A stretch of DNA of 40,149 nt from Paracidovorax cattleyae (GTDB taxonomy: Bacteria; Pseudomonadota; Gammaproteobacteria; Burkholderiales; Burkholderiaceae_C): positions 1 to 40,149 of the forward strand of contig NZ_FNJL01000040.1 in the NCBI RefSeq assembly GCF_900104515.1, written 5' to 3'. Position 1 is the stretch's first letter, and each line of letters starts with the position of its first letter. This document shows positions 15,840 through 27,630 of this stretch, in pieces. The position numbers and the translations under genes were made by a program. The notes under the pieces are model-generated. The model was not told the DNA's origin. It ran no database searches and worked only from the letters and a program-made list of their open reading frames with translations.

Positions 15840-18800
15840 TTACAAATACCGCGCCAAATATCGCCCCGTATGGCTGGCCGGGTTCGCCGCCACCTCCTCG
15901 GGCGTGCCCTCGGCCACCACGGTGCCGCCGCCCGCCCCGCCTTCGGGCCCCATGTCGATGATCCAGTCGGCCGTCTTGATGACGTCCAGGTTGTGCTCGA
16001 TCACCACGATGGTGTTGCCCGCGTCGCGCAACTGGTGCAGCACCTTGAGCAACAGGTCGATGTCGGCGAAATGCAGGCCCGTGGTGGGCTCGTCCAGGAT
16101 GTAGAGCGTGCGGCCCGTGTCGCGCTTGGACAGCTCCTGCGCCAGCTTCACGCGCTGGGCCTCGCCGCCCGAAAGCGTGGTGGCGGCCTGGCCGAGGCGG
16201 ATGTACGACAGGCCCACGTCGAGCAGCGTCTGCAGCTTGCGGGCGATCGCGGGCACGTCCTGGAAGAAGGCGTGGGCATCCTCCACCGTCAGCTCCAGGA
16301 TCTGCGCGATGTTCCGGCCTTTCCACTGCACTTCCAGCGTCTCGCGGTTGTAGCGCTGGCCATGGCAGACGTCGCAGGGCACGTACACGTCGGGCAGAAA
16401 GTGCATCTCCACCTTCACCACACCGTCGCCCTGGCAGGCCTCGCAGCGCCCGCCGGCCACGTTGAAGGAAAAGCGCCCGGGGCCATAGCCGCGTTCGCGG
16501 GCGGTGTTGGTCTCGGCCATCAGTTCGCGGATCGGCGTGAACAGGCCCGTATAGGTAGCCGGGTTGCTGCGCGGCGTGCGGCCGATGGGCGACTGGTCCA
16601 CATTGATGACCTTGTCGAAGTACTCGATGCCCTCGATGGCCTCGTGCGGCGCGGGCTCGTCGTGGGATCGGTAGAGCTGGCGCGCCACGGCGGCGTAGAG
16701 CGTGTCGTTGACCAGCGTGCTCTTGCCCGAGCCGGACACGCCCGTCACGCAGGTGAGCAGCCCCACGGGAAACTCCACGCTCACGTTCTTCAGGCTGTGG
16801 CCCGTGGCGCCCACCACGCGCAGCGCCTGCAGGCGCCCCTGCTTCGCGCGGTGCTCTGCCATGCGCTCCGCGCGGCGGCGGCTGGCGTCGGTTTCGGGGA
16901 AGCGCGACTTGCCCTTCTTCGGCGGCTCGGCTTCGGCCTGCGCCTCCAGCACCGGCAGCCAGGGCGTGCGGCGCGCCGGCACGGGGATGACCCGCGCGCC
17001 CGAGAGGTACTGGCCGGTGAGCGATTCGGGATGGGCGCTCAGCTCGTCGCTCGTGCCCTGGGCCATCACGCGGCCGCCGTGCACGCCCGCGCCCGGGCCC
17101 ATGTCCACGCAGTGGTCGGCGGCGCGGATCATGTCCTCGTCGTGCTCGACCACGATCACGCTGTTGCCGATGTCGCGCAGGTGCTGCAGCGTGGCGATCA
17201 GCCGGTCGTTGTCGCGCTGGTGCAGGCCGATGCTGGGCTCGTCCAGCACGTACATCACGCCGGTCAGGCCCGAGCCGATCTGGCTGGCCAGGCGGATGCG
17301 CTGCGCCTCGCCGCCCGAGAGCGTTTCGGCGCTGCGGTCCAGGCTCAGGTAGTTGAGGCCCACGTCGTTCAGGAACGTGAGGCGCGTGGCGATCTCGCGC
17401 ACCACCTTGCCGGCGATCTCGGCCTTGGCGCCGCTCAGCTGCAGCGCCTCGAACCAGGCCCGGGCCTCGGCCAGGGTGGCGCGGCTCACCTCGTAGATGG
17501 CGCGGGACTGCTCGCCCTCGCCCACGCGCACGTGGCGCGCCTCCAGCCGCAGGCGCGTGCCATGGCAGTCGGGGCAGGGCTGGGTGCTGCGCAGGCGGGC
17601 GAGGTCTTCGCGCACGACGGTGGAATCGGTCTCGCGGTATCGCCGCGCCATGTTCGGCAGGATGCCTTCGAACGGGTGCTTCCTGACGACGGCCTTGCCC
17701 TTGTTGGCGCCGCTGTCCAGGATGTAGCTGAAGGCGATCTCTTCCTCGCCGGAGCCGTACAGCACGGCGCTGCGCACGCGTTCGGGCAGCGACTCGAACG
17801 GGGCCTCGACATCGAAGCCGTAGTGCCGGGCCAGGCTCTCGAGCATGGCGAAGTAATAGCCGTTGCGCCGGTCCCAGCCCTTGATGGCGCCGCTGGCCAG
17901 GCTCAAGCTGGGGAAAGCCACGATCCGCACCGGATCGAACACCTCCTGCTGGCCCAGGCCGTCGCAGGTGGGGCAGGCGCCGATCGGCGAGTTGAACGAG
18001 AACAGGCGCGGCTCCAGCTCGGGCAGCGAGAAACCGCAGATGGGGCAGGCGAACTTGCTGGAAAAAAGGTGCTCCCGCTCCGAATCCATCTCCAGCGCCA
18101 GCACGCGGCCGTTGCCGTCGGCGCCCGCGGCTTCCTGGCCCACGCGCAGCGCGGCCTCGAAGCTCTCGGCAAGCCGTTGCTGCGCGTCGGGGCGCACCTT
18201 CAGCCGGTCGATCACCACGTCGATGTCGTGCTTCTCGGTCTTCTTGAGCTGGGGGAGGTTCTCCACCTCGTGGATCGTTCCATCCACCCGGAAGCGCATG
18301 TAGCCCAGCGCATGCATCTGCGCGAACAGCTCGGTGAACTCGCCCTTGCGGCCACGCGCCACCGGGGCCAGCACCATGAGGCGGGTGTCCTCGGGCAGCG
18401 CCAGCACGGTGTCCACCATCTGGCTCACCGTCTGCGCGGACAGCGGCAGGCCGTGCTCGGGGCAGTAGGGCGTACCGGCGCGGGCGTAGAGCAGGCGCAG
18501 GTAGTCGTGGATCTCGGTCACCGTGCCCACGGTGGAGCGCGGGTTGTGGCTGGTGGCCTTCTGCTCGATGGAAATCGCGGGCGACAGCCCCTCGATCAGG
18601 TCCACGTCCGGCTTGTCCAACCGGCCCAGGAACTGCCGCGCATAGGCCGACAGGCTCTCCACGTAGCGGCGCTGGCCCTCGGCATAGAGCGTGTCGAACG
18701 CGAGGCTGGACTTGCCCGAGCCCGACAGCCCCGTGATCACCACGAGCTGGTTGCGCGGCAGGTCCAGGTCGATGTTCTTGAGGTTGTGCGTACGCGCGCC

Positions 18801-18890
18801 GCGGATGCTGATGCGTTGCTCGCGCAGGGCGCGGGCCAGGTAGGCCCCTTCGCCGGGGCGCGGATCATCGGGGACGGTGGGCTCGGTCAC
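15840..18890 (-). CDS. uvrA: Excinuclease ABC subunit UvrA
   Basis: A 1016-residue UvrA, the damage-recognition ATPase of nucleotide excision repair. The first ATPase has Walker [11 protein letters not shown] near residues 53-62 and signature [13 protein letters not shown]; the second has [16 protein letters not shown] and [15 protein letters not shown]. Zinc-finger cysteines are visible as CPICGF/CPTCDG and [17 protein letters not shown], along with the UvrB-binding region. It is about 70 residues longer than the E. coli protein, partly from a charged insert ([20 protein letters not shown]) before the second ATPase. The start begins MTEPTVPDD. No LexA-like CTG-N10-CAG box is evident in the 96-nt gap to the divergent cysC gene. 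The 127-nt gap to the DUF6402 gene (15713-15839) shows nothing clear except that gene's ribosome-binding site. Confidence 0.98.
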   Translation of the reverse strand: MTEPTVPDDPRPGEGAYLARALREQRISIRGARTHNLKNIDLDLPRNQLVVITGLSGSGKSSLAFDTLYAEGQRRYVESLSAYARQFLGRLDKPDVDLIEGLSPAISIEQKATSHNPRSTVGTVTEIHDYLRLLYARAGTPYCPEHGLPLSAQTVSQMVDTVLALPEDTRLMVLAPVARGRKGEFTELFAQMHALGYMRFRVDGTIHEVENLPQLKKTEKHDIDVVIDRLKVRPDAQQRLAESFEAALRVGQEAAGADGNGRVLALEMDSEREHLFSSKFACPICGFSLPELEPRLFSFNSPIGACPTCDGLGQQEVFDPVRIVAFPSLSLASGAIKGWDRRNGYYFAMLESLARHYGFDVEAPFESLPERVRSAVLYGSGEEEIAFSYILDSGANKGKAVVRKHPFEGILPNMARRYRETDSTVVREDLARLRSTQPCPDCHGTRLRLEARHVRVGEGEQSRAIYEVSRATLAEARAWFEALQLSGAKAEIAGKVVREIATRLTFLNDVGLNYLSLDRSAETLSGGEAQRIRLASQIGSGLTGVMYVLDEPSIGLHQRDNDRLIATLQHLRDIGNSVIVVEHDEDMIRAADHCVDMGPGAGVHGGRVMAQGTSDELSAHPESLTGQYLSGARVIPVPARRTPWLPVLEAQAEAEPPKKGKSRFPETDASRRRAERMAEHRAKQGRLQALRVVGATGHSLKNVSVEFPVGLLTCVTGVSGSGKSTLVNDTLYAAVARQLYRSHDEPAPHEAIEGIEYFDKVINVDQSPIGRTPRSNPATYTGLFTPIRELMAETNTARERGYGPGRFSFNVAGGRCEACQGDGVVKVEMHFLPDVYVPCDVCHGQRYNRETLEVQWKGRNIAQILELTVEDAHAFFQDVPAIARKLQTLLDVGLSYIRLGQAATTLSGGEAQRVKLAQELSKRDTGRTLYILDEPTTGLHFADIDLLLKVLHQLRDAGNTIVVIEHNLDVIKTADWIIDMGPEGGAGGGTVVAEGTPEEVAANPASHTGRYLARYL

Positions 18891-18986
18891 TTAAGGCGTC
18901 GGCATGCGGGAAACCCACCATGATAGGTGAGGCGGGCCGGCGGCGCCCGTGCCCATAATGGAAGCCCGTTCCCAGGCACCCGTGCC

Positions 18987-19589
18987 ATGACCGTCCCGCC
19001 AGCCGCTTCCTCCGCCATCACCCGCCAGGACCGTGAACGCCTGCAGGGCCATAACGCCCGGGCCGTCTGGCTCACCGGGCTCTCGGGCGCGGGCAAGACC
19101 ACGCTCGCGCACGCGCTGGAGGCCTCGCTGCACCGCGACGGCCTGCGCACCTTCGTGATCGACGGCGACCGCCTGCGTGCCGGGCTCAGCAGCGACCTGG
19201 GCTTCACCGATGCGGACCGGGCCGAGAGCATCCGCCGGGCCGCGCACGTGGCACGGCTGTTCGTGGATGCGGGATTTGTCGCCATCGTCGCGCTGATCTC
19301 GCCGTTCCGCGCAGAGCGCGCGGCCGCTCAGGCGCTGTTCGCGCCCGGGGATTTCCTCGAGGTGTACGTGAACCTGCCGCTGGCCCTGGCCGAGGAGCGC
19401 GATCCCAAGGGCCTGTACCGGCGCGCCCGCAGCGGCGCGCTGCCGCGCTTCACGGGGATCGATTCGCCCTATGAGCCGCCGGAGGCCCCCGCATTGGAGC
19501 TGCGCACCGATGCGCTTTCCGTGGCGCAGTGCGTGCAGCGCCTGCGCGCGCAGTTGGGCCTGCCACCCACCCAGGCCCACCTTTCCTGA
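18987..19589 (+). CDS. cysC: Adenylylsulfate kinase
   Basis: A 200-residue APS kinase that phosphorylates adenosine 5'-phosphosulfate to PAPS using ATP in the cytoplasm. The P-loop is [17 protein letters not shown], followed by [20 protein letters not shown], the conserved [20 protein letters not shown] and [10 protein letters not shown], and [20 protein letters not shown] near the end. The chosen ATG at 18987 gives normal length. It stands alone without cysND or sulfotransferase genes nearby, so its role (assimilation versus sulfation) is open. A possible -10-like CATAAT lies at 18954-18959 without a convincing -35. It is divergent from uvrA and upstream of the ubiquitin-domain gene. Confidence 0.95.
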   Translation: MTVPPAASSAITRQDRERLQGHNARAVWLTGLSGAGKTTLAHALEASLHRDGLRTFVIDGDRLRAGLSSDLGFTDADRAESIRRAAHVARLFVDAGFVAIVALISPFRAERAAAQALFAPGDFLEVYVNLPLALAEERDPKGLYRRARSGALPRFTGIDSPYEPPEAPALELRTDALSVAQCVQRLRAQLGLPPTQAHLS

Positions 19590-19590
19590 T

Positions 19591-19608
19591 CCGCAGGCCC
19601 GCCTGCGG
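19591..19608 (+). terminator. Hairpin directly after cysC
   Basis: CCGCAGGC (19591-19598) and GCCTGCGG (19601-19608) form a perfect 8-bp stem starting two bases after the cysC stop codon. No T-tract follows, so it may be a weak or Rho-assisted terminator, separating cysC from the next gene. Confidence 0.4.
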
Positions 19609-19671
19609 GAAGCCCGGCGGCGGCTCGGCCATGGGCTGCGGAAACTGCGCAGAACGCGCTTTCCATCGCGG

Positions 19672-19722
19672 GATGGTTCCGTCATGATGGATGGTTACGC
19701 TTTGCCGTGCTCGACGGTTACG
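19672..19722 (+). repeat. Three degenerate direct repeats GAYGGTTMCG upstream of the ubiquitin-domain gene
   Basis: GATGGTTCCG (19672-19681), GATGGTTACG (19690-19699) and GACGGTTACG (19713-19722) recur at 18- and 23-bp steps within the 190-nt gap before the start at 19780. The last two share GGTTACGC. They may be regulator sites or part of a structured leader. They could also reflect an older, longer coding start, since an in-frame ATG lies at 19684. Confidence 0.35.
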
Positions 19723-19779
19723 CCTTCTGCGTCCCCTTTCTTTTGGCCTGCCGGCTCCTGGCCGTGCAACCGTTTTCCG

Positions 19780-20643
19780 ATGACTTCCGGTCTTTCCCGC
19801 GCCTTCCCGTTGCCGGCCTCCTTCTCGCTGCGCCGCACCTTTGCCCAATTTGCGCTGATCTGCCTGCTCACCCTCGGGGCGCAGGGTGCCTGGGCCATGC
19901 AGATCTTCGTGAGGCTGATGTCCAGCGAGACCTTGACGCTGGACGTGGAGCCCAGCGACTCCATCGGGAACGTGAAGGCGCAGATCCAGGACCAGAAGGG
20001 CATTCCGCCCGAGCAGCAGCGCCTCATCTTCGCGGGCAGGCAACTGGAGGACGACCGCACGCTGTCCGACTACAACGTACAGAGGAACTCCACGCTGCAC
20101 CTCGTGCTGCGCCAGAGCCCGACCACGTTCTCGGCGGCGTCGGCCACCGGCACGGGCACCATCATGGCCACGCTGTCCGGCCCGGCCGTCGCGGACGGCT
20201 GCCAGTTCGACAGCACCCGGACCGCCTTCGAGACGCCCACGGGCGGCCCGGCCGGCGCGCAGTTTCCCCACGGCGTGTTCCGCTTCGTCGCCACCAGTTG
20301 CACCGGCAGCGTGACAGTGACGCTGAAATACCCCCAGGTCCTGCCCGACGGCACCCGATTCCTCAAGTTCGGCCCCTCCGGCCCCGGGGCGGACCGCTAC
20401 ACCTGGTTCGAATGGACGGACGCGCAGATCGCCGGCGACACGATCACCTTCACGATCACCGACAACGGCGCGGGCGACACCGACCCCGCCGTGGGCGTGA
20501 TCGCCGACCCGGGCGGCCCGGCGCTGCTGGCTGCCGCGCCGGCGCCCGCACAGGCCACCCCGGTGCCGGCGCTGTCCCCCGCCGCGCTGGTGCTGCTGGC
20601 CTGCGCGGCCGGCGTGCTCGGCTGGCGGCAACGCCACCGCTGA
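19780..20643 (+). CDS. Secreted ubiquitin-domain protein with choice-of-anchor-U-like domain and IPTL-CTERM-like tail
   Basis: A 287-residue precursor. Residues 1-39 are a signal peptide ([19 protein letters not shown], cleavage after AWA). Cleavage would expose Met40, exactly Met1 of a ubiquitin domain (19897-20112). It matches human ubiquitin without gaps at 53 of 72 positions by hand count, including EGIPP-like [25 protein letters not shown] and STLHLVLR. After Arg72 the sequence is Gln-Ser-Pro, not Leu-Arg-Gly-Gly, so conjugation through a C-terminal Gly-Gly is impossible. Residues about 116-255 resemble choice-of-anchor U ([35 protein letters not shown]). The tail [20 protein letters not shown] plus WRQRHR resembles an IPTL-CTERM sorting signal. 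I infer surface anchoring or processing. No E1/E2/E3 or protease genes are nearby. The start lacks a clear ribosome-binding site; 19684 is an alternative. Confidence 0.85.
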   Translation: MTSGLSRAFPLPASFSLRRTFAQFALICLLTLGAQGAWAMQIFVRLMSSETLTLDVEPSDSIGNVKAQIQDQKGIPPEQQRLIFAGRQLEDDRTLSDYNVQRNSTLHLVLRQSPTTFSAASATGTGTIMATLSGPAVADGCQFDSTRTAFETPTGGPAGAQFPHGVFRFVATSCTGSVTVTLKYPQVLPDGTRFLKFGPSGPGADRYTWFEWTDAQIAGDTITFTITDNGAGDTDPAVGVIADPGGPALLAAAPAPAQATPVPALSPAALVLLACAAGVLGWRQRHR

Positions 20644-20707
20644 CGGCCGGCCGGCGCGGGGCGCGCGCGATGGGCGAGAATCGCCGTCTTTCCATCGCCC
20701 GCAACCG

Positions 20708-21970
20708 ATGACCTCTGCCGTGCCGGATCCCCTGCCGCCTACGCCCGCGACCGACATCCCCGCCGCCTCCGCCACCACGATGACGCCGCTGGAGCGGCGC
20801 TCCAGCCTGTCGCTGGCGCTCATCTTCGCGCTGCGCATGCTGGGGCTGTTCCTGGTGCTGCCGGTGTTCGCGCTCGAAGCGCGCAAGTACCCCGGCGGCG
20901 ATGACCCCGCCCTGGTGGGCCTGGCCATGGGCATCTACGGCCTCACCCAGGCCGTGCTGCAGTTGCCGCTGGGCATGGCCTCCGACCGCTTCGGGCGCAA
21001 GCGCGTCATCGTCCTCGGCCTGCTGGTGTTCGCGGCCGGCAGCCTGCTGGCGGCGCTGGCCGATTCGCTCGGCGGACTGCTGCTGGGCCGCGCGCTGCAG
21101 GGCGCGGGTGCCGTGTCCGCCGCCGTCACCGCCCTGCTGGCCGACCAGACGCGCGACGGCGTGCGCACCAAGGCCATGGCGCTGGTGGGCGGCAGCATCG
21201 GGCTGATGTTCGCCGTGGCGCTCGTGGCCGCCCCGCCGCTGGCGGCCCGCTTCGGCCTGCCCGGCATCTTCGGGCTGACCTGCGCGCTGGCTCTGGCCGG
21301 CATCGCCGTGGTGCTCCGGGTGGTGCCCCCCGAGCCCGCGCGCCATGCGGACGCACCGCGCGGCCGCCTGGCCGACGTGCTGCGCCACCCGGACCTGCTG
21401 CGCCTGAACCTCGGCGTCTTCGCGCTGCACACGGTGCAACTGGCCATGTGGGTGGCCGTGCCCGCCCTGCTGGTGCAGGCCGGCCTGCCCAAGAGCGCAC
21501 ACTGGCACCTCTACCTGCCCGCCGTGGTGCTGTCCTTCCTGGCCATGGGCGGCCTGTTCGCCCTGGAGCGCGCCGGCCGGCTGCGCGGCGCCCTGCTGGG
21601 TGCCATCGGCCTCGTGCTGCTGGTGCAGCTCGGGCTGGGCTGGGCGGCATCGGCTGGCACACCGACGGGGCTGTGGGCCCTGGGCGGGCTGCTGTTCCTG
21701 TTCTTCTGCGGCTTCAACGCGCTCGAAGCCAGCCAGCCGAGCCTGGTCTCCCGCACCGCTCCGCCGGCCGTGCGCGGCGCCGCCCTGGGCACCTACAACA
21801 CGCTGCAGTCGCTGGGCCTGTTCGCGGGCGGAGCCCTCGGTGGCGCGCTGCTGCGCTGGGTCGGCGCACACGGCCTGTTCGTGGCGACCACCCTCCTCTG
21901 CCTCGCCTGGCTGGCGGCGGCCTGGGGCATGCAGCCCGTGCCGGCCCACGGCGGCCGCGCCCGGAAATAA
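20708..21970 (+). CDS. MFS transporter, YajR-like
   Basis: A 420-residue major facilitator protein with about twelve membrane helices. Family motif A appears as GMASDRFGRKRVIVLG after helix 2, and motif C-like glycines lie in helix 5. The opening LALIFALRMLGLFLVLPVFAL and the FLRPP-free, proton-antiporter-like layout resemble YajR-type exporters, which in many betaproteobacteria lie between uvrA and ssb. It sits 64 nt downstream of the ubiquitin-domain gene on the same strand; that gap includes a GGCGA/TCGCC mini-hairpin that could overlap a promoter. The substrate is unknown. It ends convergently 22 nt from the clcA-like gene, and the short gap contains a GC-rich CCCGG/CCGGG stem. Confidence 0.9.
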   Translation: MTSAVPDPLPPTPATDIPAASATTMTPLERRSSLSLALIFALRMLGLFLVLPVFALEARKYPGGDDPALVGLAMGIYGLTQAVLQLPLGMASDRFGRKRVIVLGLLVFAAGSLLAALADSLGGLLLGRALQGAGAVSAAVTALLADQTRDGVRTKAMALVGGSIGLMFAVALVAAPPLAARFGLPGIFGLTCALALAGIAVVLRVVPPEPARHADAPRGRLADVLRHPDLLRLNLGVFALHTVQLAMWVAVPALLVQAGLPKSAHWHLYLPAVVLSFLAMGGLFALERAGRLRGALLGAIGLVLLVQLGLGWAASAGTPTGLWALGGLLFLFFCGFNALEASQPSLVSRTAPPAVRGAALGTYNTLQSLGLFAGGALGGALLRWVGAHGLFVATTLLCLAWLAAAWGMQPVPAHGGRARK

Positions 21971-21992
21971 GGCCCGGCGGCCCCGGGTCGGC

Positions 21993-23405
21993 TCAGCGAC
22001 CGGCAGTTTTCCGCGGGGCGCCTTCCTCCGCGGGAGCGGGAGAACCCTCCGCCGCCGCATCCACGTCCGCCGGCGCCTCGGGCAGCTGCGCGGCGCTCAG
22101 CATGGAGGCCGCCAGGGTCTCGTAGAGTGGCCGCGCCAGCATGCGCGACACCAGGCTGGCCAGCATCGCGGAGGCCATCAGGCTCAGCACCAGCGCGTGC
22201 CCGTCCACCATCTCCATCACGATGATGAAGGCCGTGAGCGGCGCCTGCGTCACCGCCGCCAGGAAGGCCGCCATGCCCATGGCGATCAGGGCCGGCGCGA
22301 TGGCCGGTGCGATGTCCCCGCCGGCCAGCAGCGCCACGTTGTGGCCCACGCCCGCCCCGATCGAGAGCGACGGCGCGAAGATCCCGCCCGGCACCCCCAC
22401 CCAGGCCGACAGCCACGTGGCGATGAACTTGAGCGTGACGTAGAAGGCCGGCACGTCCGCCTGGCCGGCCAGCATGTGCTTGACCGCCTCCGAGCCCGCG
22501 CCGAAGGTCGCGCCGCCTGTCACCAGGCCGATCACCGCGATCGCCAGCCCGCCCGCCGCCGCGAAGCGCACCGGCCAGCGCGCCCGCCAGCGGTTGAAAC
22601 GGTCCGGCGCGCCGGTGAGCGACGCCGCCATCAGCTTGGCGAACAGCCCGCCCAGCACGCCGCAGGCCAGCGAGACGGCCAGGCCCGGCAGCAGCGCGTC
22701 CCAGCCCAGCCGCGGCACCTGGATGCGCCCGAAATAGCTCAGGTTGCCGAACGCCGACACCCCCATCAGGCCGGCCAGCACGATGGCCGCGATGATCAGG
22801 CCGCTGCTGCGCGATTCGAGCTTGCGGGACAGCTCCTCGATGGCAAACACCACGCCCGCCAGCGGCGCATTGAAGGCCGCGGCGATGCCCGCCGCCCCGC
22901 CGGCCACGAGCAGCGCATGGGCAGTGATGCCCGACCGCGGGCCGAACCAGCGGCGCGCATGGTGCATCACGCCCGCCGCCACCTGCACCGACGGCCCCTC
23001 CCGTCCGATCGACAGGCCCGCCATGAACCCCGCGCTGGCCAGCAGGATCTTGGCCGCCGACAGCCGCAGGGAGACGAAGCGGCCCCGCTGGGGCGCCGTG
23101 AGGCCGGGCTCCAGCGCCGCGATTACCTGAGGGATGCCCGATCCGGCCGCGCCCGGCACCCAGCGCCGCGTGGCCCGGACCACCGCCGCGGTGATCGCGG
23201 GCGTCCACAGCAGCACGGCCCAGCCGCCGCCCCAGTGGTAGACGCGCTCGAACACCGCGAAGGCCCACTCCGCCAGCATGGTGAACACCACCACGCTGAG
23301 CCCGGCGGCCACCGCATAGGCCAGGACGATGCTGCGCTCCAGCCAGCGCTGGCCGTCGCGCAGCTCCGAGCGCAGGTTGTCCAGGAAGTCGGGTTCTCGT
23401 TGCAT
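21993..23405 (-). CDS. CLC family chloride channel/antiporter
   Basis: A 470-residue CLC protein. The selectivity-filter motifs are all visible: GSGIPQ near residue 100, GREGPSVQ carrying the gating glutamate, and GGIFAPSLSIGAGVG near residue 340. Transport is chloride/proton exchange or channel-type across the inner membrane, typically supporting acid resistance or anion homeostasis. The start ATG at 23405 gives MQREPDFLDNLRSELRD, a sensible cytoplasmic N-terminus; longer in-frame extensions are proline/arginine-rich and unlikely. The C-terminus ends in an Ala/Glu/Pro-rich tail without CBS domains. The gene lies on the minus strand, divergent from ssb across 224 nt (23406-23629), where only a GGGG-CACAAT-CCCC element near 23540 suggests a promoter for ssb. 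Confidence 0.93.
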   Translation of the reverse strand: MQREPDFLDNLRSELRDGQRWLERSIVLAYAVAAGLSVVVFTMLAEWAFAVFERVYHWGGGWAVLLWTPAITAAVVRATRRWVPGAAGSGIPQVIAALEPGLTAPQRGRFVSLRLSAAKILLASAGFMAGLSIGREGPSVQVAAGVMHHARRWFGPRSGITAHALLVAGGAAGIAAAFNAPLAGVVFAIEELSRKLESRSSGLIIAAIVLAGLMGVSAFGNLSYFGRIQVPRLGWDALLPGLAVSLACGVLGGLFAKLMAASLTGAPDRFNRWRARWPVRFAAAGGLAIAVIGLVTGGATFGAGSEAVKHMLAGQADVPAFYVTLKFIATWLSAWVGVPGGIFAPSLSIGAGVGHNVALLAGGDIAPAIAPALIAMGMAAFLAAVTQAPLTAFIIVMEMVDGHALVLSLMASAMLASLVSRMLARPLYETLAASMLSAAQLPEAPADVDAAAEGSPAPAEEGAPRKTAGR

Positions 23406-23629
23406 GGCGGGGCAGAGGGCGGGGAACGGACGCGGGCGCGGGCGCGGCGGGCGCCGGTCGCTGCGCGGCAGGACGGAGGGACATTGTGGCACCCTGCCGG
23501 GCGGGAACGGCGCGCGCAGGCATCGGCCGCTTGGGGCACAATCCCCGCTCCCTCTTCGCGGCGCCCCCGTGGCCGCCGCGCAGGCCGTAGTGCCTTTCCT
23601 CCACCATTCTCTACAGGCCCCTTCACACC

Positions 23630-24196
23630 ATGGCATCCGTCAACAAAGTCATCATCGTCGGCAACCTCGGGCGCGACCCCGAGATGCGCACCTTCCCCAG
23701 CGGCGACCAGGTCGCCAACGTCACCATCGCCACCACCGACCGCTGGCGCGACAAGAACACCGGCGAGAACAAGGAAGCCACCGAGTGGCACCGCGTCGTC
23801 TTCAACGGCCGCCTGGCCGAGATCGTGGGCCAGTACCTGCGCAAGGGCTCCCAGGTCTATGTCGAAGGCAGCCTGCGCACCCGCAAGTGGACCGACCAGT
23901 CGGGCCAGGAAAAATTCACGACCGAAATCCGTGCCGACACCATGCAGATGCTCGGCAGCCGCCAGGGCATGGGCGGCGGCCAGGGCGGTGGTGGTGGCTA
24001 TGACGACGGCGGTTATGGCGGTGGCGACGACGGCTACGGTGGCGGCAACAGCGCCCCGGCGCCGGCGCGGCGCCCTGCGCCCCAGGCGGCCACGCCGCGC
24101 CCGGCACCGGCGCCCCGTCCTGCTCCGGCACCCGCGGCCCAGGCGCCGCGTGCGGCGTCGGGGTTCGACGACATGGATGACGATATTCCGTTCTGA
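23630..24196 (+). CDS. ssb: Single-stranded DNA-binding protein
   Basis: A 188-residue SSB. The OB-fold domain (about 1-110) starts [20 protein letters not shown] and includes [19 protein letters not shown] and [18 protein letters not shown] glycine-rich then Pro/Ala-rich linker follows, ending in the acidic tip DMDDDIPF that recruits replication and repair proteins. It acts as a tetramer coating single-stranded DNA. It is a housekeeping gene that in related bacteria lies near uvrA and an MFS gene; here a CLC gene on the other strand separates it from the MFS gene. A strong intrinsic terminator follows. Confidence 0.98.
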   Translation: MASVNKVIIVGNLGRDPEMRTFPSGDQVANVTIATTDRWRDKNTGENKEATEWHRVVFNGRLAEIVGQYLRKGSQVYVEGSLRTRKWTDQSGQEKFTTEIRADTMQMLGSRQGMGGGQGGGGGYDDGGYGGGDDGYGGGNSAPAPARRPAPQAATPRPAPAPRPAPAPAAQAPRAASGFDDMDDDIPF

Positions 24197-24225
24197 GATC
24201 TGCCGTTGCCACAATGGCGAACAAG

Positions 24226-24258
24226 AAGCCCCAAGTGCCTGTCACCCGGGGCTTTTTT
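24226..24258 (+). terminator. Rho-independent terminator of ssb
   Basis: AAGCCCC (24226-24232) and GGGGCTT (24248-24254) form a 7-bp stem closed by a T-run at 24253-24258, about 30 nt after the ssb stop codon. This is the clearest intrinsic terminator in the window. Confidence 0.85.
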
Positions 24259-24296
24259 CTTCCTGACGCGGTGACCTGCCATCCGATCAGCCGTTC

Positions 24297-27500
<3,204 letters not shown>

Positions 27501-27538
27501 GGCGCAACCTCCCCTGCTTGATTGGTCATTTGCTCGGT

Positions 27539-27556
27539 CGTTTAGCATGCTAAACG
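27539..27556. promoter_or_regulatory. Perfect 18-bp palindrome upstream of hsdR
   Basis: CGTTTAGCATGCTAAACG is a perfect palindrome, 38 bases upstream of the hsdR start. Its arms CGTTTAGCA/TGCTAAACG recur in the second inverted repeat 50 bp away, which points to a dimeric DNA-binding protein that recognises both sites and controls hsdR. The regulator is not identified. Confidence 0.6.
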
Positions 27557-27588
27557 CGTAAGTCATTGATTTATTTGAAAAATCCCGC

Positions 27589-27620
27589 CGTTTAGCAATT
27601 GGCTGATGAATTGCTAAACG
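27589..27620. promoter_or_regulatory. 12-bp inverted repeat sharing the CGTTTAGCA arms (operator and/or terminator)
   Basis: CGTTTAGCAATT (27589-27600), an 8-nt spacer, and AATTGCTAAACG (27609-27620) form a perfect 12-bp inverted repeat just after the stop of the AlbA_2 gene. In the direction of transcription it is followed shortly by a run of five T, so it may also terminate the upstream message. The outer 9 bases of each arm equal those of the 27539-27556 palindrome. Confidence 0.55.
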
Positions 27621-27630
27621 CCCGGCGCCT

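Noticed and set aside
15645-18923. Very long plus-strand frame antisense to uvrA
   Set aside because: It mirrors uvrA codon by codon, is rich in His/Gln/Ala, and has no domain; uvrA is certain.
18891-18986. LexA (SOS) box upstream of uvrA
   Set aside because: No CTG-N10-CAG-like sequence found in the divergent uvrA-cysC gap.
19590-19779. Riboswitch or sigma-54 promoter before the ubiquitin-domain gene
   Set aside because: No match to cyclic-di-GMP riboswitch core or to the GG-N10-GC sigma-54 pattern; only the short direct repeats remain.
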